Below, piece after piece: positions 58,002 to 64,000 of a stretch of 64,000 nucleotides of DNA. The stretch is from Polynucleobacter sp. MWH-UH19D. GTDB taxonomy: Bacteria; Pseudomonadota; Gammaproteobacteria; Burkholderiales; Burkholderiaceae. Every line of letters begins with the position of its first letter. Position 1 is the first letter of the stretch. The notes beneath the pieces are model-generated. The model was not told where the DNA came from. It made no database searches and saw only the letters and a program-made list of their open reading frames with translations. The stretch is from contig NZ_CP099571.1 in assembly GCF_040409795.1 (NCBI RefSeq), forward strand, positions 930,001 through 994,000. Direction: 5' to 3'. The translations under genes and the position numbers were made by a program.

Positions 58002-58898
58002 CTACTGAAAGAATGCCTCTGCTTCTTTTATGACTAGCTCCGGTAGCTCTTCTGGGATGTAATGCCCACAAGCTACCGCCCTCCCGGTAACTTCCCCATC
58101 TGAGACTTCTTGCCAATCGGCAATTGGGGTGAAACACTGATTAACTAGCCCGTGCTCGCCCCAAAGCACTCTAAGTGGCATCCGCAGCTTTTTGCCATCA
58201 TTCCGGTCGGCACGATCATGCTCAAGATCAATCGTTGCGGCAGCCCGATAGTCTTCGCACATAGCATGCATGCCTTGTGGACTGCTTACCCCCGAAAGGT
58301 ATTCAGCCCAGCGTTCGGGCGAGAAAATACCAGTTCCTGCATGCCTTCCCATATGATTCTTTAGCCAATACTCTGGATTTGCACCGATCAGGGTTTCTGG
58401 AACAGGTTCAGGTTGAATTAAAAAGAACCAATGCCAATATCCTTTTGCAAAAGCCATTGAGGTTCTGTCATACATTGCTAGTGTCGGTGAAATATCCAGC
58501 ACCATGAGCTTAAGTACACTTTGCGGAAAATCCATCGCCAGGCGATGTGATACCCTTCCGCCTCGGTCATGCCCCAAAACAAAAAATTGTTTATGCCCCA
58601 AGGCATTCATTAAGGCATGTTGGTCTTTTGCCATGGATCTTTTTGAATAACTAGAGTGATCAGGTTTGCCATGCGGCTTGGATGAAGCGCCATAACCACG
58701 GAGATCCGATGCAACGACAGTAAAGTTTTTAGCAAGTTCTGGTGCAACTTGATGCCATATGGCCTTGGTTTGGGGAAAGCCGTGCAATAAAAGTAAAGCA
58801 GGCCCATTGCCACCGACCATACAAGCGATTTCAATGGGGCCATCTTCTGATGGAACGCTGAGACGCATTTGTTCAAAACCCGGGAACGTAAAAGCCAT
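58002..58898 (-). CDS. Haloacetate-dehalogenase-like alpha/beta hydrolase
   Basis: A 298-residue alpha/beta hydrolase with the marks of fluoroacetate/haloacetate dehalogenases: LLLHGFPQTKAIWH, DLRGYGASSKP, nucleophile D111 with carboxylate-binding R112 and R115 in GHDRGGR, acid D135, halide-site H156 and W157 in YWHWFFLIQP, and base H279 in CGHYIPEE. Each aligns within a residue or two with the characterised Rhodopseudomonas enzyme as I remember it. The closely related epoxide hydrolases lack the HW pair. It may allow use of natural haloacids; activity on fluoride is not provable from sequence. It stands alone, with a lipoprotein gene upstream. Confidence 0.75.
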   Translation of the reverse strand: MAFTFPGFEQMRLSVPSEDGPIEIACMVGGNGPALLLLHGFPQTKAIWHQVAPELAKNFTVVASDLRGYGASSKPHGKPDHSSYSKRSMAKDQHALMNALGHKQFFVLGHDRGGRVSHRLAMDFPQSVLKLMVLDISPTLAMYDRTSMAFAKGYWHWFFLIQPEPVPETLIGANPEYWLKNHMGRHAGTGIFSPERWAEYLSGVSSPQGMHAMCEDYRAAATIDLEHDRADRNDGKKLRMPLRVLWGEHGLVNQCFTPIADWQEVSDGEVTGRAVACGHYIPEELPELVIKEAEAFFQ

Positions 58899-58927
58899 TA
58901 CTGATGCAATCCTTATTTAACTATTAA

Positions 58928-59302
58928 TTATTCGGGGGACGGGCACGGCAATATGCCACCAGTTTTTTTATGGAGAACGGGTTTGCAACCACTTGTTGAG
59001 GACTGAGTAACTTTCTTTGAAGCAGAGTCAGCCTTGACATTGGTGGGTGATATAGCCGGATTTGACTGAACAACCAAATCATTTTTAACGACTGGGTTTG
59101 CTTTAGAAGAGTCAAGGCCAACTGATTTATAAAAAGCTTTATCGGATCCTGGACACGGCATCACCGATCCAGTTTTGGGATTCACTACATCTTTGCACTG
59201 AGGATTAGCCTCTAATCGAGCTTCCAATTGAGCTGTAGAGCAAGCGGTAATACAAGCACAAATCATTGTGATTGCGCCGCACTTCACATACAAAGGATTC
59301 AT
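58928..59302 (-). CDS. Small lipoprotein with a duplicated CK-KTG-PCP motif
   Basis: A 124-residue putative lipoprotein: hydrophobic segment to residue 20 and lipobox ITAC. After it come two copies of a short motif, CKDVVNPKTGSVMPCPGSD and CKPVLHKKTGGILPCPSPE (about residues 36-54 and 106-124), joined by a Ser/Lys/Val-rich linker. Each copy has two cysteines and may form one disulfide hairpin. I know no function. It lies 17 bases after gltL on the same strand and may be cotranscribed with the gltIJKL importer. Confidence 0.65.
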   Translation of the reverse strand: MNPLYVKCGAITMICACITACSTAQLEARLEANPQCKDVVNPKTGSVMPCPGSDKAFYKSVGLDSSKANPVVKNDLVVQSNPAISPTNVKADSASKKVTQSSTSGCKPVLHKKTGGILPCPSPE

Positions 59303-59319
59303 TGGTTGAAGACTGTGTA

Positions 59320-60054
59320 CTACCCTGCCAATATCTTTGATAAGAAATCCTTGGCACGATCAGAGCGTGCATCTGGGTTTCCAAAAAATTCTTCCTTGGG
59401 GCAATCCTCAATGATGCGACCTTGATCCATGAAGATCACACGATTACTAACTTTCCGCGCAAAACCCATTTCATGAGTGACGCAGCACATGGTCATCCCC
59501 TCATTTGCTAGCTTTACCATGACATCCAAAACCTCACCCACCATCTCTGGATCAAGCGCTGAAGTGGGTTCATCAAATAGCATCACAATCGGATCCATAC
59601 TTAATGCGCGAGCTATAGCAACACGTTGCTGCTGCCCACCTGAAAGTTGACCAGGAAATTTATCCTTTTGCGCGATCAAACCAACGCGCTCTAGGTATTT
59701 CAAACCATGGGTCTTAGCTGCATCAGCCGAACGACCCAAAACCTTCATTTGCGCTAAGGTTAAATTTTCTGTAATGCTCAAATGGGGGAAAAGCTCGAAA
59801 TGCTGAAAAACCATTCCAACCCTAGCTCTCAATTTAGGCAGATTAGTTTTTGGCTCATGCAGAGGAATGCCATCAACAATAATTTGACCCTTCTGAAACG
59901 GCTCCAAAGCATTAATAGTTTTAATTAAAGTTGATTTACCCGAACCCGAAGGGCCACAAATAACAACAACCTCGCCTTTGTTGATTGAGGTACTGCAATC
60001 CGTTAAGACCTGGAAATCGCCATACCATTTAGAAACGTTTTGGAGTTCAATCAT
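59320..60054 (-). CDS. gltL: Glutamate/aspartate ABC transporter ATP-binding protein
   Basis: A 244-residue ABC ATPase of the polar amino acid type. Walker [13 protein letters not shown] near residue 35, Q-loop [10 protein letters not shown], signature [15 protein letters not shown], Walker [15 protein letters not shown] and H-loop VTHEMGFAR. It drives import through GltJ and GltK, encoded directly upstream. Last of the four importer genes. Confidence 0.95.
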   Translation of the reverse strand: MIELQNVSKWYGDFQVLTDCSTSINKGEVVVICGPSGSGKSTLIKTINALEPFQKGQIIVDGIPLHEPKTNLPKLRARVGMVFQHFELFPHLSITENLTLAQMKVLGRSADAAKTHGLKYLERVGLIAQKDKFPGQLSGGQQQRVAIARALSMDPIVMLFDEPTSALDPEMVGEVLDVMVKLANEGMTMCCVTHEMGFARKVSNRVIFMDQGRIIEDCPKEEFFGNPDARSDRAKDFLSKILAG

Positions 60055-60082
60055 GATGAGTTATTGAGTGAGCATGAATAAA

Positions 60083-60751
60083 TTAGCGAATGATCGCCAC
60101 TTTAGATTGCACTTTGCGAACAATCTTTGAAAGTGAGAAGCAAATAATGAAATAAGTAAAAGCGGCTAAGATGTAAGTCTCGATTGGGCGACCATAATTC
60201 TTGCCGGCAATCTCGAAACCCTTCAGTAAATCATAGGCACCAATGGCGTAAACCAAAGAGGTATCTTGAAACAGAATGATGGTCTGTGTCATAAACACGG
60301 GGATCATGTTTCTAAATGCTTGAGGCAAGATGATAAAGCGCATGTTTTGACCATAAGTCATACCAAGCGCTTGTGCTGCGTAGCCCTGACCTTTGGGCAC
60401 GGACTGTATTCCCGCTCGGACAATTTCAGAGAAGAAAGCTCCTTCAAACGCAATAAAGGTAATTGTTGCCGATAGGTCAGCTCCGATGGGGCGACCAATG
60501 AGCATTGGAATTAATAGGAAGAACCACAGGATTACCATCACCAAAGGAATAGACCGCATAGTATTCACATAGATGGTGGCTGGATAAGCTAAAACAGACT
60601 TTCCGGATAGACGCATTAAGGCAAGAAATGTTCCAAATAGAATTCCGCCTACAGTAGCAATGACTGTTAATTGAATGCTAAAGAGCAAACCCTTCAAAAT
60701 ATAGTTTGTGAAGAGCTCCCAGTTATAAAAACTTAAATCTAAGCTCAGCAT
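60083..60751 (-). CDS. gltK: Glutamate/aspartate ABC transporter permease GltK
   Basis: A 222-residue inner membrane permease with five hydrophobic segments. The EAA loop is EIVRAGIQSVPKGQGYAAQALG. The frame extends to 60859 within gltJ; the ATG at 60751, 31 bases after the gltJ stop, starts a membrane-protein N-terminus (MLSLDLSFYNWELFTNYILKG), so I chose it. It pairs with GltJ. Confidence 0.92.
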   Translation of the reverse strand: MLSLDLSFYNWELFTNYILKGLLFSIQLTVIATVGGILFGTFLALMRLSGKSVLAYPATIYVNTMRSIPLVMVILWFFLLIPMLIGRPIGADLSATITFIAFEGAFFSEIVRAGIQSVPKGQGYAAQALGMTYGQNMRFIILPQAFRNMIPVFMTQTIILFQDTSLVYAIGAYDLLKGFEIAGKNYGRPIETYILAAFTYFIICFSLSKIVRKVQSKVAIIR

Positions 60752-60782
60752 GCTGGGACCGCGTGAAAGTGATATGTAAACA

Positions 60783-61565
60783 TTAATGCGCCGCCGCTTC
60801 TGAGTTAGCGACAATAAAACCCGGAATACGGGAGCGTCTTTCAATATATGCCATAACACGATTGACAGCGAAAGCTGATAAGGCGTAGAGCATGGTCACA
60901 GCTAGATAAATCTCCACCCCATGGGAGGTTTCCTCTTGCGCTTGCATTGCAAACAAAGTTAACTCAGGTACTGATACCGCGAATGCCACAGATGAGTTTT
61001 TAATGAGATTCATGCTTTCAGATGTCAATGGTGGAATCACAATCCGCAAAGCCATCGGCAAGATAACATATTGATAAGACTGAACTGTCGTCAGGCCTAA
61101 TGCCGTGGCAGCTGCTTTTTGACCAGATGGCAAGGACTGTATTCCTGCCCGAACCTGCTCTGCAATACGGGCAGATGTAAAAAATCCCAAAGCAATACTA
61201 ACCAACAAATAAGATGGAAAAGATTTCATTACAGGAATAAATGCTGGTACAACGTGGTACCAAAGAAATACCTGCACCAAGATTGGAATATTTCTAAATA
61301 ACTCTACCCATGCTGTTGAGAATCGAACCAAAATTCGATTTAACGAATTTTCAGTTGGTAAGGTACGCAAGGTACCCATAACTGCACCGAGAATCAAAGC
61401 AAGAAAAAGGCCGAGAGCTGCAACCGCTAAGGTCCAGCCCCAAGCCTTTAATAGCCAATCCAAATAACTTGGATCAGGATTTTTGCCAAGGGCAAATAAA
61501 GCAGAAAAACAGTGTTCAACCGGTTCTTGGTCGAGCGTGCCCTTGCAAAATATTCCTAAGTCCAT
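60783..61565 (-). CDS. gltJ: Glutamate/aspartate ABC transporter permease GltJ
   Basis: A 260-residue permease. The N-terminal soluble-looking stretch to about residue 38 (with two cysteines) is followed by five membrane segments; the EAA loop is EQVRAGIQSLPSGQKAAATALG. WVELFRNIPILVQVFLWYHVVP is typical of the GltJ subgroup. It lies between gltI (49 bases) and gltK. Confidence 0.93.
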   Translation of the reverse strand: MDLGIFCKGTLDQEPVEHCFSALFALGKNPDPSYLDWLLKAWGWTLAVAALGLFLALILGAVMGTLRTLPTENSLNRILVRFSTAWVELFRNIPILVQVFLWYHVVPAFIPVMKSFPSYLLVSIALGFFTSARIAEQVRAGIQSLPSGQKAAATALGLTTVQSYQYVILPMALRIVIPPLTSESMNLIKNSSVAFAVSVPELTLFAMQAQEETSHGVEIYLAVTMLYALSAFAVNRVMAYIERRSRIPGFIVANSEAAAH

Positions 61566-61614
61566 AATCTCAATCGCACCAATGTGAAATGATTTCTAAA
61601 ATTGATGAATGAAA

Positions 61615-62529
61615 TTACTTCTTGTTGTAATCCTCAGCTGGTTTGTCATTCAAATTTGCCCAAGCATTCTTAGTCGCTGGTGATAACTCGAGACCCACAA
61701 CAATATTTTTTGGAGGAATTGGAGACAAGAACCACTTATTCCAAAGTTTTGGCATATTGCCATTAGCAACAATCTTGGCAATCGCTGCATTAACAGCCGC
61801 CTTAAATTCGGGATCATCCTTGCGAACCATAATTGCTATCGGCTCTGTACTCAACACCTCACCAACAATCTTGTAATCTTTTGGATTTTTAGAGTTGGCA
61901 ATATTGCCGGCCAAAATAGAGCCATCCATTACGAATGCATCTGCACGCCCTGACTCAAGCAAGAGGAAGCTATCGGCATGATCCTTGCCAAATACTTCAT
62001 CGAAATTAACGCCATTGGCTCTTTCATGTTTACGCAATAATTGAACAGAAGTGGTTCCAGTAGTAGTAGCCACTTTTTTACCTGCTAAATCAGAAATTGA
62101 TTTGATTCCAGAGTTTGCTTTAACCGCTATACGCACTTCTTCAACATAGAGCGTATTTGCAAATCCCACATCTTTTGCACGAGCTGTATTGTTAGTTGTG
62201 GTACCGCACTCAATATCAACTGTACCGTTTTGAACAAGTGGCACACGATTTTGTGATGTAACAGGCTGATAGTTAATGCGAAGAGTGCTCAAGCCTAATT
62301 TATCTTTAATATCGCCCAAAATCATACGGCACACTTCAACGTGATAACCATCAAAACGACTATCGCCAGTCGTGTAGGACATTGGGATAGAAGACTCACG
62401 AACGCCCATAGTTATTGCACCAGTGGATTTCATTTTGTCTAAAGTTTGACTTGCTGCTTGAGCATTCATGCTTAAAAGCAATAAGCCCGCCGCAATCATT
62501 CCTGCCTTGATCATTGAAATACGCTTCAT
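61615..62529 (-). CDS. gltI: Glutamate/aspartate-binding periplasmic protein GltI
   Basis: A 304-residue solute-binding protein. The signal peptide MIAAGLLLLSMNAQAA ends near residue 26; then TLDKMKSTGAITMGVRESSIPMSY, QPVTSQNRVPLVQNGTVDIECGTTTN and the ESGRADAFVMDGSILAG region mark the GltI clade. A good AAAGGAG site precedes the ATG. The gap upstream (62530-62673) is AT-rich with a GATGCATC palindrome and a possible TATAAA, the likely promoter region of the importer operon. Confidence 0.95.
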   Translation of the reverse strand: MKRISMIKAGMIAAGLLLLSMNAQAASQTLDKMKSTGAITMGVRESSIPMSYTTGDSRFDGYHVEVCRMILGDIKDKLGLSTLRINYQPVTSQNRVPLVQNGTVDIECGTTTNNTARAKDVGFANTLYVEEVRIAVKANSGIKSISDLAGKKVATTTGTTSVQLLRKHERANGVNFDEVFGKDHADSFLLLESGRADAFVMDGSILAGNIANSKNPKDYKIVGEVLSTEPIAIMVRKDDPEFKAAVNAAIAKIVANGNMPKLWNKWFLSPIPPKNIVVGLELSPATKNAWANLNDKPAEDYNKK

Positions 62530-62673
62530 AGAATTTCTCCTTTAGTTGCCGCACTTTATTTAAATTGATATAGATGCATCTGCATTTATAGCAAATTTAG
62601 AGGCGAAGAAAGCATTTTTGCACGGAAACAGCGGGTTTCTACTGCATCGGCAATAAAAAGAAATGTGGTGGAT

Positions 62674-62750
62674 TGGCCTGCCCAGCAGGAGTCGAACCTG
62701 CGACCTACGGCTTAGAAGGCCGTTGCTCTATCCAGCTGAGCTATGGGCAG
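62674..62750 (-). tRNA. tRNA-Arg (anticodon TCT)
   Basis: A 77-base cloverleaf on the minus strand: acceptor CTGCCCA/TGGGCAG, anticodon stem ACGGC/GCCGT, loop CTTCTAA with TCT at 62714-62716 (complement), T-arm GCAGG TTCGACT CCTGC, encoded CCA. Confidence 0.96.
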
Positions 62751-62787
62751 ATATTGGCTGGGTCTATATCAGAACTAATAGAGAAAA

Positions 62788-62864
62788 TGGTCGGAGTACA
62801 AGGATTCGAACCTTGGACCCCCTGCTCCCAAAGCAGGTGCGCTACCAGGCTGCGCTACACTCCG
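62788..62864 (-). tRNA. tRNA-Pro (anticodon TGG)
   Basis: A 77-base cloverleaf on the minus strand: acceptor CGGAGTG/TACTCCG with one wobble, anticodon stem CCTGC/GCAGG, loop TTTGGGA with TGG at 62828-62830 (complement), encoded CCA. Paired with tRNA-Arg 37 bases downstream. Confidence 0.96.
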
Positions 62865-62924
62865 ACGGAATCGTTATTCTACACCGATAGGGCAATTTCA
62901 AGCAAATCCTGTAATATTCATCAC

Positions 62925-63293
62925 ATGATTGCCCATTTTTCCAGCAAATTGAATATGAGAATACGCGCTGCATTTGTAGTGCTATTGTTGTCATTTTCCT
63001 TGCTTGGAACACACTGGGTTGGACTTAGCCATAGCATCTCGCATGCGGGTGCGACAAAGCAAGTATCTTGTAATACTAACAATGAGGTATGCACCCAAAC
63101 AGCTAGTCACGCTTCTGAGTTATGCCATCTATTTGACGCCTTAACGTTGGCTAGTTGCATCGCTCCAAGCACTTACTTATCATCCTTCACTTCGCATACT
63201 CAAGCCATCACCCCTCACATAGTGATTGCAGAGGTTGATATACCCTTTCCAATAGGGTATCAGTCACAAGCACCCCCACCCTTCATCCTCTAA
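62925..63293 (+). CDS. Small exported His/Cys-containing protein upstream of a TonB receptor
   Basis: A 122-residue protein (112 if the ATG at 62955 is used). A hydrophobic segment AAFVVLLLSFSLLGTHWVG acts as signal or anchor; then come SHSISHAG, CNTNNEVCTQTASHASELCHLFDALTLASC and a Pro-rich end. Repeated His and Cys outside the membrane suggest metal binding; the CHLFDALTLA stretch resembles small proteins found before metal TonB receptors in Burkholderiales, but I cannot name the family. The frame reads upstream through both tRNA genes, which is chance. The receptor starts 78 bases later. Confidence 0.6.
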   Translation: MIAHFSSKLNMRIRAAFVVLLLSFSLLGTHWVGLSHSISHAGATKQVSCNTNNEVCTQTASHASELCHLFDALTLASCIAPSTYLSSFTSHTQAITPHIVIAEVDIPFPIGYQSQAPPPFIL

Positions 63294-63306
63294 ATATAGG
63301 GCTCGA

Positions 63307-63324
63307 ACCAGAATTAATTCTGGT
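63307..63324. repeat. Perfect 18-bp palindrome before the TonB receptor gene
   Basis: ACCAGAATTAATTCTGGT is fully self-complementary; a second imperfect dyad (TCGTCAAT-TC-ATTGACGA, 63341-63358) follows. They stand 47 and 13 bases before the receptor ATG. Either may be an operator, for example for a metal regulator; no known Zur or Fur consensus is matched by eye. Confidence 0.6.
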
Positions 63325-63371
63325 ATTGATCATTGATTAATCGTCAATTCATTGACGAATTTGGATGAAGT

Positions 63372-64000
63372 ATGAATCTTAAGTATTTCCGTAATTTTCT
63401 GTTTGCATTCTCCTTTATCGCATTCTGTTTATTTGGCACAAATATTTGGGCTCAAAAGGATCTTGATAGCGGATTGCAGATTAATGTAAGTGGCTCACGT
63501 GATGATGGCCAGGGATTTCTTTCGCCTAGCAAAGCTCTTGCTGGAGATGAGTTACAAAACAAACTGGGTAACACTCTAGGCTCTACCCTGTCTAATGAAT
63601 TAGGCGTTTCTGCGACTGGCTATGGATCTGGAGCATCAAGACCCGTTATCCGCGGACTTGAGGGCGCCCGTGTCCAGATTTTGCAAAACGGGCTATCAGT
63701 AGGCGATGTTTCAAGCATATCGCCCGATCATGCTGTAGCAAACCCAATGCAAAATATCCACCAAATTGAAATTCTGCGTGGAGCCTCCGCATTAATGTAT
63801 GGTTCGGGCTCTAGCGGTGGCTTGGTGAATGTACTAAATGATCGAATTGTGACCACACTGCCAGATGCACTTTCTGGAGCCATTAACGCCAGTTACGAAA
63901 CTGTTAACCAAGGCAAAACAGGAAATATTGAACTAGATGCCCCAGCAGGCCCAATAGCATTGCATTTAGATTCGACAATCAGCAACTCCAATAATTACCA
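63372..64000 (+). CDS. ZnuD-like TonB-dependent receptor, N-terminal part (runs off window)
   Basis: The frame opened by ATG at 63372 stays open to the window end: 209 complete codons. A signal peptide (hydrophobic 9-23, cleavage near IWA-QKD) is followed by the plug domain: TLSNELGVSATGYGSGASRP with VIRGLEGARVQILQNGLSVG, SISPDHAVANPMQ, and IEILRGASALMYGSGSSGGLV plus NVLND. The wording VIRG...GARVQILQNGL...DVSSISPDHA is close to zinc receptors of the ZnuD type, so zinc or another transition metal is the likely cargo. The barrel lies outside the window. A His/Cys-containing exported protein is just upstream. Confidence 0.85.
   Translation, partial: MNLKYFRNFLFAFSFIAFCLFGTNIWAQKDLDSGLQINVSGSRDDGQGFLSPSKALAGDELQNKLGNTLGSTLSNELGVSATGYGSGASRPVIRGLEGARVQILQNGLSVGDVSSISPDHAVANPMQNIHQIEILRGASALMYGSGSSGGLVNVLNDRIVTTLPDALSGAINASYETVNQGKTGNIELDAPAGPIALHLDSTISNSNNY

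Noticed and set aside
62663..62924. Two plus-strand frames across the tRNA-Arg and tRNA-Pro genes
   Set aside because: The peptides (e.g. GVEPATYGLEG, RIRTLDPLLPKQ) are translations of the complement of tRNAs; one joins the real exported-protein frame only by chance.

Overview
The window reads as ordinary chromosome of a small-genome freshwater betaproteobacterium of the Burkholderiales, most likely Polynucleobacter or a close relative. The grounds are gene content and order (phaR-rimO-thiolase; tig-clpP-clpX-lon-ppiD; pyrG-kdsA-eno-ftsB; ygfZ divergent from mltG-tmk-holB-tatD-ankyrin; yciB-bolA-parvulin; gltIJKL), moderate G+C, and very short gaps between genes. No phage, insertion sequence, integrase, CRISPR array or defence island is visible. 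Every gap longer than about 150 bases that I inspected is filled by tRNAs, promoters or terminators.

Layout. 1-3 kb: the end of the polyhydroxyalkanoate regulator phaR, rimO and a thiolase. 3-9 kb: serB and mfd on the minus strand, then the isoprenoid genes ispD-ispF and tRNA-Leu. 9-17 kb: a protein quality control block (tig, clpP, clpX, lon behind a sigma-32-like promoter, tRNA-Val, and a PpiD-like chaperone without a visible parvulin domain). 17-26 kb: the divergent pair tesA/ybbA, purL, a spermidine-synthase-like protein, and acnB. 26-33 kb: pyrG-kdsA-eno-ftsB, hslO, gltX and a tRNA-Ala/Glu/Asp operon. 33-41 kb is the least conserved part: a hydrolase, a DUF4118 protein that stops at the beginning of what looks like a PAS domain next to an 11-C tract, an M48 lipoprotein protease, a two-repeat periplasmic protein, hyi and garR of glyoxylate metabolism, a YqiA esterase, an HNH protein with a possible upstream micro-ORF, a DUF3108 protein and a small potassium channel. 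41-50 kb: ankyrin, tatD, holB, tmk, mltG, ygfZ, an NRDE protein, a PaaI-type thioesterase, selO and msrB. 50-58 kb: yciB-bolA-parvulin, an MFS transporter, aroC, a CBS protein, a YihY protein, wrbA, a DUF2069 protein, a GlcD-like FAD enzyme and an orphan 61-residue gene. 58-64 kb: a haloacetate-dehalogenase-like enzyme, a small lipoprotein, the acidic amino acid importer gltIJKL, tRNA-Arg and tRNA-Pro, a His/Cys-containing exported protein, and the first 209 codons of a ZnuD-like TonB receptor that runs off the window end.

How the parts work together: most genes are housekeeping (nucleotide, lipid precursor and cell wall synthesis, translation, proteostasis, repair). Compactness shows in ATGA and TAATG stop-start overlaps, start codons 2 bp apart in divergent genes, a terminator lying inside the 3' end of a convergent coding sequence, and -10 promoter elements placed only 6-8 bases before several ATG codons, which suggests leaderless mRNAs. 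I do not see a complete undescribed system. The best leads are the leaderless-type promoters, the domain-deleted PpiD, the micro-ORF/HNH pair, the two-repeat periplasmic protein, the poly-C/DUF4118 gene and the putative zinc-uptake cassette at the right edge.
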